DNA from: Endothia cerciana
Lineage: Eukaryota > Ascomycota > Sordariomycetes > Diaporthales > Cryphonectriaceae
DNA length: 23,370 nt
Direction of reading: 5' to 3'
Assembly: GCA_026119935.1 (NCBI GenBank)
Contig: JALRMH010000112.1
Span: forward strand, 1-23,370
The notes under the pieces are model-generated. The model ran no database searches. It saw nothing but the letters and a program-made list of their open reading frames with translations, and was not told the DNA's origin. Positions 1 to 13,000 of the stretch are shown here, one piece after another (position 1 is the first letter of the stretch; every line of letters starts with the position of its first letter). The position numbers and the translations under genes are program-made.

Positions 1-72
1 TATAATTTTTAATAAAACTTTTAATAATTAATTATTTTTTTAATAATATTTATTATAATATTCTTTATTAAT
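1..72. other. AT-rich block, no readable gene
   Basis: Almost pure A/T sequence in which I see no ORF or domain. It resembles the AT-rich DNA around 15900-16180 in composition only. It probably represents old repeat DNA decayed by RIP. Its last five bases (68-72, TTAAT) are the left target duplication of the LTR that follows. Confidence 0.6.
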
Positions 73-295
73 TATCAGAATATTTATTATATAAGCCCGG
101 CAGAATTACAATAATATAGCAAGAACAAGCTGTTTAATTAATAGCTGCTAAGTATCTGTTAGTACAGAGACTAATTCTTATAGTATAGAAAGAATTAGTA
201 TACTGAGTTGCTAGCTATTTAAAAAAAAATAGCCTGTGCGCTGCTAGCGCTGTTGTCTGCTAGCGCTGTAAGCTACTAGCGCCGTTGTTATAACA
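73..295. mobile_element. Solo LTR, copy 1, RIP-mutated (223 bp)
   Basis: The element begins TATCAGAA and ends ATAACA, and is flanked on both sides by a perfect 5-bp duplication TTAAT (68-72 and 296-300), as retroviral-type integrase leaves. It aligns without a single gap to copy 2 at 16219-16441, also 223 bp. By hand count there are about 41 differences, all transitions; in nearly all of them this copy carries T or A where copy 2 carries C or G. The terminal dinucleotide has become TA from TG in the same way. Near its right end it holds three units of a 16-bp tandem repeat with the core CTAGCGC. No internal retroelement sequence adjoins it, so it is a solo LTR left by LTR-LTR recombination. 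The family is not identified. Confidence 0.88.
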
Positions 296-430
296 TTAAT
301 AAAATAAAAATTTAATCTTTAAATCTTTAAAATAAATATATTAAATATATTTAAAGTTGTATTATATTATAAAGAAGCAAACTGCTGTAATCTAATGTTA
401 CAGAATCTCGAAAATACACTCTAAATAATG
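296..430. other. AT-rich spacer, no gene
   Basis: After the right target duplication (296-300) the sequence stays very AT-rich to about 430, where composition shifts to that of the promoter region. No ORF, domain or RNA gene is visible. It reads as the AT-rich edge of the repeat block next to the biosynthetic gene. Confidence 0.5.
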
Positions 431-1056
431 TAGTAAAGACAACATTTGTACGGTGAGTCAAAAAGATTAACGTGGGGCCTCAGCTAGTCAGCTGTTTTTC
501 TCGATATTGTTTAATATGGATATGCTCGCCGCCGACCTAGAGTCTATATTGCGGGTCAACATTACTACCTTCTAAGGGGAGGTCGTACAGCCGCGCGAAG
601 CTTCCTTTCGATGAAAGCCAGACGTTAAGCTTTCGATTGTGAAAAGTGTCTTCGTTGCCAACGCCATTTGCCCAAGGTGCTTCGCTGTGTTGTCTCTTCT
701 TTGAAGTAGTTCTCGTGTTTCTTCTGCCGTACGCTCCCTTCCTACTTCTGTACACTGAGTCTGTGAAGCGCTCGTTGTCCGCACAAAGTATCAAGTACAA
801 TCCCAGCAAGCTAGCCACTACCTGGCAAATGCTATTGTTGGCACGCAGCTTGCCCTATCCAGTTAAAAGCTCAATATCCCGTTGCATATTGTAATAGCTA
901 CTTGGGTGACCCCCAAACATAGACAAAATCAGAATCTCGTATGGTCCACCTCTATAAACCTGGTTGACGCGGGGTTAAGGTTGTCTGGAATGCTGCTAAC
1001 CACACTTGAGGTCCCTCAGTCCTTTTTGCCCAAAGGCCCGCAGAAGCAAGTTGACC
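431..1056 (+). promoter_or_regulatory. Upstream/promoter region of the PKS-NRPS gene
   Basis: No convincing gene lies here; the short open frames lack plausible ATG starts or family features. A palindromic TGAGTCA at 454-460 matches the consensus bound by fungal Gcn4/CpcA-type and related bZIP factors, but a single 7-bp match can be chance. A TATAAA box at 953-958 lies 99 bases before the start codon. An ATG at 990 is out of frame with the main gene, and its frame stays open past the main start to 1304. If transcription starts before 990, this overlapping upstream ORF could lower translation of the synthase. Confidence 0.5.
953..958 (+). promoter_or_regulatory. TATA box of the PKS-NRPS gene
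   Basis: An exact TATAAA lies 99 bases before the ATG at 1057. This fits a short 5' leader of roughly 60-75 nt if transcription begins about 30 bases downstream. No experimental start site is known here. Confidence 0.5.
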
Positions 1057-4000
1057 ATGTCGTCGACGACTCAGTTGCCAGAAGAGCCGATCGCCATCAT
1101 AGGCTCAGCCTTCCGATTTCCGGGCGGTGCCAGCTCGCCCTCGAAGCTGTGGGAGCTGTTGCGGGAGCCTCGCGATGTGAGGAAGCAATTCGACCCGAAG
1201 CGGCTGAACCTGAAGCGCTTCTACAACGCCGACGGGCAGGCGCACGGGTCGACGGACGTCAAGGCACAGTCGTACCTGCTGGAGGAGGACAGCCGCGTAA
1301 GTAACTTTGGGAGGGAAATCTTACCCTTTTTGTTTATATTGTAACTCCTGAGACAAGTGTTTCGGGAGCACCAAGCTCCAGTACTCATGGTTCATGTTTC
1401 GGAACTCTTGAAATCTTCCCTTTCAGGCAATTACTGACTCCCGAACGACATAGGCGTTTGACGCGGGCTTCTTCGGTATCAGCCCGGTGGTGGCATCGGG
1501 CATGGACCCCCAACAACGGCTCCTACTCGAGGTGTCGTACGAGGCGTGCGAGAGCGCGGGGGTGACGCTCGAGCAGTTGCGGGGGTCGTTGACTTCGGTG
1601 CACGTGGGGTCGATGAGCAACGACTACAGCGCGATCCAGGCGCGCGACACAGAGACGCTGCCCAAGTACAACGCGACGGGCACGCAGTCCAACAGTATCA
1701 TCGCGAACCGCGTGTCGTACGTTCTGGACCTTAAGGGCCCGTCCGTGACGATCGACACGGCGTGCTCGAGCTCGCTCGTGGCGTTGCACCAAGCAGTGCA
1801 GGGCCTGCGTGCCGGCGACAGCGACGCGGCCCTCGTTGGTGGCACCAACCTGATCATGGACCCGGGCCCATACATTGCCGAGTCGAAGCTGCAAATGCTG
1901 TCGCCTGACTCGCAGTGCCGCATGTGGGACGTGACGGCCAACGGTTACGGGCGCGGCGAGGGCGTCGCCGCGCTGCTGCTCAAGCCGCTCGCAAGGGCCC
2001 TGGCCGACGGCGACCCCGTCCAGGGCGTGATCCGCGGGACCGGGGTCAACTCGGACGGCCAGAGCCCGGGCATCACGATGCCGTTTGCGCCGACGCAGAC
2101 GGAGCTGATTCGGCATACGTACCGCCGTGCTGGGCTCGATCCGCTGCGCGAGGAGGACCGGCCGCAGTACTTTGAGTGCCACGGCACGGGCACGCAGGCC
2201 GGCGACCCGGTCGAAGCCCGGGCCGTATACGACGCCTTCTTCCGCGACCGGGACGGCCAGAGCCTGCCGGACCAGCCCAGGAAAACGCTCGTCGTGGGAA
2301 GCATCAAGACCATCATCGGCCATACGGAGGGCTGTGCTGGGCTGGCAGGCGTTATCAAGGTGCTGCTGATGCTCAAGCACATGGCCGTGCCTCCCAACAT
2401 GCTCTTTAACGAGCTGAACCCCAAGATCGCCCCCTACTACGGGCCCGGAGCGCTCGAGATCGCGACCAAGCAGCTGGCATGGCCGGCGAGACCCGCAGGC
2501 ACGCCCATGCGCGCGTCGGTCAACAGCTTTGGCTTTGGAGGCACCAACGCCCATGCCATCATCGAGGCCTTGCCAGACGCAGACGAGCCAGCAGGGCCGG
2601 CAGGGCGGGACGTCGAGCCATCCGGCCAGTTTTCTGGCGGCGCCCTCGGCCCCCTGCTCTTTTCCGCACAGTCCGGACCGGCACTGCTGCGAAACGTGCA
2701 GGCGTACCTGGCCCACGTGGAGAAGAACGCCGCCTCCCTGGACCTGCAGGACCTGAGCTGGGTTCTGCAGACGCAACGGTCGACGCACCGCGTACGGGCC
2801 TTTTTTACAGGCGGGACCAGGCAAGACGTACTGGGCTCAATGGCTCAATTCGTGACGAGCCACGCCGGCAAGGCCAAGGGCAGCGACATTGGCTCCGTCC
2901 CGCGCCTCGTCAACGCGGGCGAGGCGCCCGGCATCTTAGGCGTCTTCACGGGCCAGGGCGCGCAGTGGGCCACCATGGGCCGCGAGCTCATGGCCGCGTC
3001 GCCGCTCTTCCGGCGCAGCCTCGAGGCGTGCGATGCCGTCCTGCAGCACGGGCTGCCGGCGGGCTACGGGCACGCGCCCGCGTGGTCGCTCGTGGACGAG
3101 CTGGCCAAAGAGGCGGGCGAGTCGCGGCTGGGAGAGGCTGAGCTGGCGCAGCCTCTGTGCACGGCGCTGCAGATCGCGCAGGTGGACGTGCTAGCGGCGG
3201 CGGGCATCAAGCTCGATGCCGTCGTGGGCCACTCGTCGGGCGAGATCGCGGCCACGTACGCGGCCGACATCATCACGCGCGAGGCCGCCATGCAGATCGC
3301 CTATTACCGCGGCTTCTACGCGCACCTGAGCCGCGGGGCCGCCGGCGGTCGCGGTGGCATGTTGGCCGTTGGGCTATCGTTGCAGGCGGCCTCGCAGCTG
3401 TGCCGCCAGCCGGCCTTTGCGGGCCGCCTGGTCGTGGCAGCGAGCAACGCTCCGCAGAGCTGCACGCTGTCGGGGGACCTGGACGCCGTGGCTGAGGCCA
3501 AGCAGCAGCTGGACCGGGAGGGCATCTTTGCTCGCCAGCTGCAGGTCGACACGGCGTACCACTCGCACCACATGGAGGCGTGTGCCGACGCCTACCTGCA
3601 GGCCCTCGTAGCGTGCGACATCGCCGTTACGCCGCCCAAGCCAGGGCGTGGGGGCTGTATGTGGAGTTCGAGCGTGCGGGGCGACGCGCGGCTGCTCAGG
3701 AAGGGGGGCGAGGGCGACCTGGCCGCGCTCAAGGGCCCGTACTGGGTGGCTAACATGGTACAGATGGTCAAGTTCTCGCAAGCGCTCGAGTCGGCTATAT
3801 GGCACGGCGGCCCGTTCGACGTCGCCATCGAGCTGGGGCCGCACCCGGCGCTCAAGGGCCCGGTCGAGCAGACGCTCAAGGCGGCCTACGGCGCGGTGCC
3901 GCGATACGCCAGCCTGCTGCAACGCAAGGCCAGCGATGTAGCCGTCGTGCAGGCGGCCATCGGCACGGTCTGGGCTCAGCTCGGGCCGGCACACATCGAC

Positions 4001-7000
4001 TTTGCAGGCTACCGCGGCATCTGGGACGAGAGCGAGAAGGAGCCCACGTCTCAAAAATCCCCCGCGCCGCCCAAGACCAAGATTCCCGCGGACCTACCCG
4101 CCTACTCGTGGGACCACGACAAGGTGTACTGGCGCGAGTCGCGCATTTCGGCGCGTTACCGCACGCTCGACGACGTGCCCCACGAGCTGCTGGGCCGGCG
4201 GGTGCCTGACGACAACGACCACGAGTTGCGGTGGCGCAACGTGCTGCGCCTGAGCGAGATCCCCTGGCTGCGCGGGCACGAGGTGCTGCGCGAGGTACTG
4301 CTGCCCGGCGCCGCCTACGTGTCTATCGCGGCCCAGGCGGCGCAGCACGTGGCCGGCTCCCGGCCCGTGGCCCAGCTCGCGGTGGAGAATATCGACATTC
4401 TGCGGCCGGTGGTGGTGCCCGACAACGCGGACGGCGTTGAGACCCTGTTCACCGTGCAGGTGCTGCCGCCGGACGACGCCGCTAATATCAAGAAGAACAA
4501 GGCCCAGGACGTCCAGGTCGTGCGGGCCCGGTTCTCGTACTATGTATGCCCGAACGAAGCCACCGGGGCCATGATGCACACCTGCAGCGGCACTCTGGTA
4601 ATCCATTTAATCCATTCAAGCTCCGCTAGCCCGAGCTCCAGCCTAGTCCTGCCGCCCCGCGAGCCGGTCCCGGACAACGCCGTCCACGTCGAGGGCGAGG
4701 CTATCCACGACATGTTTGGCCGGATCGGCCTCGACTACCAGGGCGCCTTCTCGGCAATGACGGGCTGCGACAGAGCTCTCGGCTACGCGGCCGCCACGGC
4801 CGTATGGTCCGACGAATCCCCGACGTTACTGGGCCCCAGCAGTAACTCGTACGTGCTGCACCCCGTCATCCTAGACGTGGGCTTCCAGGCCCTGTTTGTT
4901 GCACACACACATCCCGCGAGCCTGCTGCTCAAGACGGCCATGCTGCCGTCGCATATCGACCGCGTGCTCATCGACCCCCACGTGCCCGTTACCAGCGTTG
5001 CCAGCGCCGCCACGGCCACGACTACAACCACGTGCCACATGGACGCCTGGGTCACCGAGGCTACAGGCGCCACGCTCGACGGCGACATCAGCTTATACGT
5101 AGACGACGGTGCGTTGGGGCGAGCCTTTGCGCAGGTCGAGGGGCTGCGCACGCGGGCGGCCGGCGGCGTGGACGCGTCGCAGGACCGGCACGTCTTCTGC
5201 CGGACGACCCACGGCCGGGACGCGTCCGTCATGGGGCTGGCGCTGCCCCCGCGCGACCCTGAGCAGGACGCTCGTACGCTGCGGGTCAACGAGGCGACGG
5301 AGCGGCTGACACTCTGGTACATCCGGCGCGTCGTGGGCGAGGTGCCGCCGCCCGGGAAGCGGGACGGCTTGCTGTGGCACCACCAGCGCATGCTCGAAGC
5401 CTTTGAGCACCACCTCGAAACGGTGCGCCAGGGCCGGCACCCGCTGGTCCGCAGCGAGTGGCTGGCGGACGGGCCCGAGGATATTGAAGTATTAGACCGC
5501 GAGCACGCCGACACGGTCGAGTTCCGGCTGGTGCACGCCGTGGGCGGCGCGCTGGCCCGGGTCGTGCAGGGCGAGGCGCATTTGCTGCTGCAGGTCATGA
5601 ACCAGGACGACCTGTTGAACCGCTTCTACATGCAGAACAATACGTCGGTGGCTACCAACAGGGCCGTCGGCCAGCTGCTCAAGCAAATCACCTTCAAGTT
5701 CCCGCGCTGCAACATACTCGAGATTGGCGCCGGCACGGGAGGCACGACCTGGAGCGTCCTGAACGCCATCGAAAACTTCTATGACTCGTACACCTTTACC
5801 GACGTCTCGCCCGGCTTCTTCCCCGCCGCCGGTACTAAGTTCGCCGGCTTTGAGCGCATCGCATACCGTACGCTCGACATCGAGCAGGACGCGGCGCCCC
5901 AGGGGTTCGCCCCGCACACGTACGACGTCGTTATCGCGGCCAACGTACTGCACGCGACGCGCAGCCTCGAAGAAACGCTGGCCCGCGCACGCGCACTACT
6001 GCGGCCGGGCGGCTACCTAGTAATGCTCGAAACAACGGGCACGCAGAGCATGGTCGGCTTTCTCTTTGGCGGGCTGCCGGGCTGGTGGCAGAGCACCGAA
6101 CCTGCCCGCCGCTTCGGTCCCACGCTGCCCACCCTCGAGTGGCACCGCCTGCTGAGCCGCGCCAGCTTCTCGGGCGCCGACACGGTCTTGCACGACAGCC
6201 CCGACGAGAGCCGCCACGTAACCTCGTGCATCGTTAGCCAGGCCGTCGACTCCGACGTACTGCGCCTCCGCAGCCCCCTCGACTTCGCCACGCCCACGGA
6301 TCTGCCCGCGCTCGCCGCGCCGCTGCTACTCGTCGGGGGCCGCCGCCTCGCCACCGCCCGTCTCGTCGACGAAATCACTCGACTGCTCCCGGCGGCGTGG
6401 CGGTCGCGTGTACAGGTAGTGCCCAGCATCGACGACTTCGAGGAGGACGCCCCCTGCCTGGCCGGCCGGCCCGACGTTATATGTCTGCACGACGCCGACG
6501 AGCCCCTGTTCGCTGCCTTGCCCATGCCCGCGACGCGCCTGCAGCGCCTGCAACAGCTGTTCATGGCGGCCGCGCGCCTGCTGTGGGTGACGGGCGCGGG
6601 CGCGTCGGCCCCAGCACGCGCCAGCATGATCCGCGGCATCACGCGCGTGGCCCCCAAGGAGATGCCGCACTTGAGCGTGCAGGTGCTCGGGCTCGAGGCG
6701 GGCGCAGGCCCGGCCGCCGACGCCCGCCACTGCGTCGGGGCCCTGCTGCGGCTGCGACACATGGACGACCTCAAGGCCAAGCAGGGGCAGGGGCAAGGCC
6801 CGCTGCCGCTGTGGGCCGTCGAGCCCGAGTGCGAGGTTTTGGCCGGCGGCGAAGTCCGGATCACGCGCGTGGTGCCGGCCACGGTGCTCAACGAGCGCTT
6901 TGCGGCACGCACACGGCCCATCGTCAAGACCACCGACGCATCCGGCGTTGCCGTCCAGGCCGTTGCGAATGCGGCTGCGAGAATGCAGCTGCGGACTGTT

Positions 7001-10000
7001 GTCGGCCAGGGCCTGCACGCCGAAGCCGCCGTGCAGGTGCAGGTGCAGCTTGAGGTCCAGTACGCCCTGCACATTCCCTCCCACGGCCAGGGGGCCCCGA
7101 TCTACCTTGTCTGTGGGCGTGTAAAGCCCGGTGGCGACTGGGCCATGGCCTTCAGCCCCGCCAACGTGTCGAGACTGGCCCTGCAGCCCGAACAGCTGGT
7201 CCTGGTTGATGCCTCGCGCTGCACGCCGGCGTCCATCAAGGCCACGGCCGACGCCCTGCTGCGCCGTGCCCTCGTCGATCGCGTGGCAGCACATGCAGCA
7301 ACAGCAGCCAAGGCCGGCTTGGTCGTCGTGCTCGTGCTGTTCGAGCCGGAGCGGGACATGGCCAAGAGGCTCGAGGCAGGGCTCGAGGCCGCCCACGCTG
7401 GAGCCCGCGTCGAGGTCTGCTGCGTCACCTCGAGGACCGATGTCGACAAGATTCCTGCCGGCTGGGTCCGCATCCACGCAAACCTGTCGCGACGCATGGC
7501 CAAGCAGCACCTGCCACACCATGTCGACCTGTTTGTTGACTGCTCGGGGGTGGCGGAGCACGCCGGGCCCGGGACTCGGGAGCAGCTCAAGGCCTGTCTG
7601 CCGCCCGGCTGCCAGACATGGACATTCGACGGCCGGCTGCTGCAGGAATACGTGCCACAACAGTTGGAGACCGATCCCAAAACCGAGACCCAGACCCAGC
7701 CAGAGCTCCTCGAGGCTCTGTTCAAGTCTGCAGGCGTCACAGGCAAGGACATGGATATAGACATAAGCATAGGCAACGCCTGCGAAAAGATTAAGATCAC
7801 GCAGGCAGCCGACCTGGCCGGGGCAGACGCGGCCAGCCTGGCCCACCAGCAGTACCTGTGCGACTGGCGGCTGCAACAAGCCCTTCCGTTGACCGTACAG
7901 CCCCCCGAGGCCGACGTAGACCCGCGCGGGCTGCTTCGGCCGGACCGGACCTACATCATCATGGGCGGCTCCGGCGGCCTGGGGCTGTCCATCACCCACT
8001 GGATGATCCACCAGGGCGCCAGGCACATTGTCATCACCAGCCGCCGCCCACGGCCCGATGCCGGGCTGCAGGCCGAGGCCCGCCGCGCCGGGGCGTCGGT
8101 GCACATGATGGCCGTCGACGCCACGCAGCAAGCCCAGGTAGAGGCGGCGGTGGCGACGGTGCGCGAGACGATGCCGCCGATCGCGGGCGTGTGCAACTTC
8201 TCCATGGCGCTCCACGACGCCATGTTCCTCGACATGGACGCCCGGCAGCTCAACGACACGCTGGCGCCCAAGGTCGTGGGCACCGAGATCCTCGACGCCG
8301 TCTTCGGGCCCGGAGCCGAGCCACTGGACTTCTTCATCGTCACGTCGTCGGCGGCCAGCACCATCGGCAACGTGGCCCAGGCCAATTACCACGCCGCCAA
8401 CCTGTTCATGGACGCCGTCGTCGCCGGCCGCCGCGCCCGCGGGCTGCCCGCATCCGTCGTGCACATCGGCTGGGTGGCCGACACGGGCTACATTACGCGC
8501 TTCGCCAAGGAGAAGCAGCTGGCCGACCACTTCCGCAGCATCCGCCTCACCCCGCTGTCCGAGACGGACGTGCAGGACGCCTTTGCGCTGGCCGTGCGTG
8601 CGAGCAGGGTCGGGTCTGGCGCTGGCGAGGCTGTCATCGAGCACGATATCACCATGGGCCTCGCGCCCCCGACCGCGCCCATGCAGCCCAGCCAGGCGAA
8701 CAAGGCCGTGTGGACGTCGGACCCCCGCCTCATGGCCCTGCAGCCGTACAGCGCCCTGTCGGCGGCGGAGCAGCGGCAGCAGGAGCAGCAGCTCGAGGGC
8801 CGCACCGCGGGCGCCAGCGTGCGCGACCAGGTTGCCCAGGCCGAGACGGACGACGACGCCGTGGCTGCCGTAGCGGCGGCCTTTGGCGCCAAGCTAGAGA
8901 CCATCCTGCAGCTGCCGGCGGGCGCGGTGCACGAGAGCAACGGCCTCGAGCGGCCCATCGTCGACCTGGGCATCGACTCGCTGGTTGCGGTCGAGATCCG
9001 GACGTGGTTCCTCAAGGAGCTCAACACCGAGGTACCGATCGTCAAGATCCTGGGCGGCGAGACGGTGCTGCAGGTCTGCGTCCAGGCGGCCAAGAAGATC
9101 CTGGCGGACCGCAGGGCAGATAGGGATGGGCAGACACCTCCTCCTCCTAAGGCTAAGGAGGCCAACGTGGCTAAGGAAGCCACCGAGGTCGTTGTCTTAC
9201 CTGCCGAGCCCAAGCCTACCACGCAGACTGCCGATGCTGATCAAGTTCCGACTATAGTCACCCCTGTAACTGTCAACTCGAGCTCAACAAACAGCAGCAG
9301 CAGCAGCAGCACCGTCGACACAGCTGGATCCGAGGCCCCAACGCCTAATACGGAGAAGGACGAGGACGCAGCACTCGAGCCGGTCCCCAAGTTCCCTACG
9401 TCTAACACGGACAAGGACGAGAATGTAGCACCCAAGTCGGTTCCCGAGCCCGTCATAATCAAAGAGGCACCCATGTCGGCCGCGCAGTCGCGCTTCTGGT
9501 TCGTGTCCAAGCACTCGGACAACCCGGCGGCCTGCAACACGGCCTTCTACTACCGCCTGCGGGGCCGCGTCAACACGGTGCGGCTCCGGCACGCGCTGCA
9601 GCTTGTCGCCAGCCACCACGAGTGCCTCCGCACCTGCTACTACCCCCGCCTTGATGACGGCCACCCTATGCAGGGCGTCATGGCCACGTCGGCGCTCCGC
9701 CTCGTGCACACGGAGCACGCCCGCGATGCCGCCGAGACGGCGCTGCACCAAACGATGGCGCGCTTTAAGACACGCGCGTGGGACCTCGAACGCGGACAGA
9801 CAATGGAGGTCGCCCTGCTGAGCCTTAAGGGCGAGCAAGAGGAAGGGCAAGGCCAAGGGCAGGGCCAAGGGCAGGGCCAAGGGCAGGGCCAAGACCAAGA
9901 GCACGGCTACCTCGTCCTAGGATACCACCACATCACCTTGGACGGCTGGAGCGTGGCCCTCTTCTGGCGCGACGTCGACCGGGCGTACCGGATGCAGCCG

Positions 10001-13000
10001 CTCGCCAGCGTAGGCCGCGGCCTGTCGTACGTCGACTACTCGCTGCACCAGCTCGGCGAGGAGGCAACGGGCGTGCTGGACGAGGACCTGGTCTTCTGGC
10101 ACGCCGAGTTCGCGTCCTCGCTACCCGACACCCTCCCGCTGCTGCCCATGGCCCGCGGCCTGGACCGCTCAGCCCTGGCCCGGCAGCCGCAGCAGCAGCA
10201 GGCCACCCACAACCTGGACCAGGAGCTCAACCCGACGCAACTGGCGGCCGTCAAAACTCTGAGCCAGCGGCTGCGCGTCAGCCCCTTCCACGTGCATCTC
10301 GCCCTCCTGCAGGTCCTGCTCGCCCGCCTGGCCGGTATCGACGACGTCTGCATCGGCGTCGTCGACGCCAACCGCCGCGACGAGCGCTTCGTTAACACAC
10401 TCGGCTGCTTCGTCAACATGCTGCCCGTGCGCGCCACCGTAACCCCCGACGCCGACTTCGCCTCGGTCGCGCGCGACGCCTCGCGCAAGGCCATGGCCGT
10501 ATTCGCACATGGCACGGTGCCATTTGACCGCATCCTGGACCAGGCCGCCGCCCCGCGCACTAACGAAGCCCACCCGCTGTTCCAGGCCTCCATTAACTAC
10601 CGCACTGCCGGCGCCGGCGGCATCGATATCTGGGACCTGCCGCTGGGCTCCGAGGCCCGCATGCACCTGGAATGGCGCGGGGCCAAGGAGGCTGAAATCC
10701 CCTACGACGTCAGCCTGGGCTTCTTCGAGACCCCCACCGGCTGCCTGGCCCAGATCTGGTGCTCGGCTAGCCTCTACGGCCCCGACGCGTGTCGCTCCCT
10801 GCTCGACACGTACCTACGCCTGCTCGAGGCCGTCGCCAGCGACCCGTCCGTGTCGGTGCGCCACGTCGCGCTACACGATGATGTGCGAGTACTTCGCGCC
10901 CTCGACGCCGGCCGGGGCCCCGAGACGCACTTTAGCTGGCCCGCGACCCTGTCCCGCCGCGTGCGCGACATGTGTCGCCTGCACCCTGCGCACACGGCCG
11001 TCACGGACGGGGTGGGCAGCCTGTCGTATGCCCAGCTGGCGGCCCGGACCAGCCGCGTGGCACGCAGGCTGAAGGATGTGGGCGTTTCCAGCCCCGCACA
11101 CCGGGTTGCTGTCTTGTGCGAGCCGTCGGTCGATGGCGTCGTCGCAATGCTGGCCGTCCTCGAGGCTGGGGGTGTCTACGTGCCCTTCGACGTCAGTCTG
11201 CCCGCCTCCCGCCACGCAGATATGCTCCGGGTGTGTAAGCCTGCGCTTGTGCTCGTCCATGCGCAGACAGAGCAACGTGTGCAGGAGCTGCTGGACGGCG
11301 TTGGGCGGGGAGAGGGGGAGGGAGAGGGAGAGCGACTGCGAGTAGTCCGGGCGGATTCTGACTCTGGTCATGATGATGATGATAACGATGATGACAATGA
11401 TGATGATGACAACTCGTCTTCGCAGCCCGCACCACCCGCCATCCTCCTCTTCACCAGCGGCTCGACAGGTACCCCTAAGGGCATCCTCCTAACCCAGGCC
11501 AACTTCGCCAACCACATCGCGCTCAAAACGCAAGCCTTCGACCTGCTGCACGAGTGCGTGTTGCAGCAGAGCTCCCTTGGCTTCGACATGGCCCTCATCC
11601 AGACCTTCTCGGCCCTCGCCAACGGCGGCCGCCTCGTCATCGCCCCCAGCGCCATCCGGCGCGACCCCGTCGCGCTGGTGGCCCTGGTGCAGCGCGAGGC
11701 CGTCTCCATGACCATCGCAACGCCCACAGAGTACATGGCCTGGATTCACTCGGCCGCTGACGTGCTGGCCCAGGGCCGCGCCTGGCGCCTCGCCTTCTCG
11801 GGCGGCGAGCAGGTGCCCTCTCGGCTTAAAACCGAGCTGCGCCGCCTGGGCATCCCCGGCCTGCGCCTGACCAACTGCTACGGGCCTACAGAGATCACGG
11901 CCGCGGCCACCTTCCAGCCCATCCCGCTCGACGACGACGACCAGGCCTCGTGTGTTGTCTCGCCCGAGGCCCCGTCGGCGCTCTGGAGGCCGTATGCCGT
12001 CGGCAAGGCACTGCCCAACTACGCGGTCTGCATTGTCGACGCTGCCGGGGCCGCCCAGCCGCTCGGGCACACGGGCGAGATCTGCATCGGTGGCGCGGGC
12101 GTCGCGCTCGGCTATCTCGACCAGCCGGATCTGACACGCGCCAGGTTCATCATGGGCATCGCGGGCATGGCCGGCACCGTGTACCGCACGGGCGACAAGG
12201 GCCGCCTGCTTGCCGACGGCACGCTCCTGTGCCTGGGCCGGCTCGACGGCGACACGCAGATCAAGCTGCGGGGCCAGCGCATCGAGCTGAACGAGATCGA
12301 GTCGGCCGTGCTCCAGGCCTCCGAGGGCGCCCTCGCGTCCGTAGTAGTGTCTCGGCGCCGCCTGGATGGTGGTGGTGGCGATGATGTGCTCATCGCCCAT
12401 GCCGCGCTCGCGGACCCCGAGGATCCTTCGCTGGACGAGGCTGCCTTGGCTCGGCTGCTCGAGCGCGTCAGGTTGCCGCAGGCCTTCATCCCCGCAGCCA
12501 TCTACATCCTGGCCGCAATGCCCATGACGTCCAACGGCAAGCTGGATCGCAAGGCCGTTGCGTGTCTTACCCTGCCCGAAAGGAACCGGAACCTGGGCGT
12601 GGCCGAGCCGGACACGGACAGGGTAGCGGACAAGCTGACGGTCCGCCAGGGCGAGCTCCGTCTCCTGTGGGAGCGGGTGCTGCCGGCGCTGGGCGACAGG
12701 TGTATCGGGCCTTCGTCCGACTTCTTCCTGTGCGGCGGTAACTCGCTGCTGCTCATGAAGCTCCAGCGAGCCATCAAGGAGACCACGGGCGTCGACATCA
12801 GTACGAAGCGCATGTACGAGGCCACAACGCTGCGCACCATGGCCCATGCCGTCTTTGACGATCCCGAAACCGGGACCGGCCAGGACCAGGCCCGCATAGA
12901 CTGGGAAGCCGAGACGTCAGTGCCGGCCTGGCTGCAGGAACAGATCGACCAGCTCGAGACGGACGGCTCCTCGACGAACACCACCGCCACCGAGGCTGAG

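Noticed and set aside
646..1304. Open frames upstream of and overlapping the synthase start as separate genes
   Set aside because: They begin at GTG or TTG codons, show no family features, and one runs through KS exon 1 in the wrong frame.
1421..1426. Alternative acceptor TTTCAG for intron 1
   Set aside because: Its use puts an in-frame TAG at 1451-1453 and destroys the KS; the acceptor ending at 1453 gives the conserved KS sequence.
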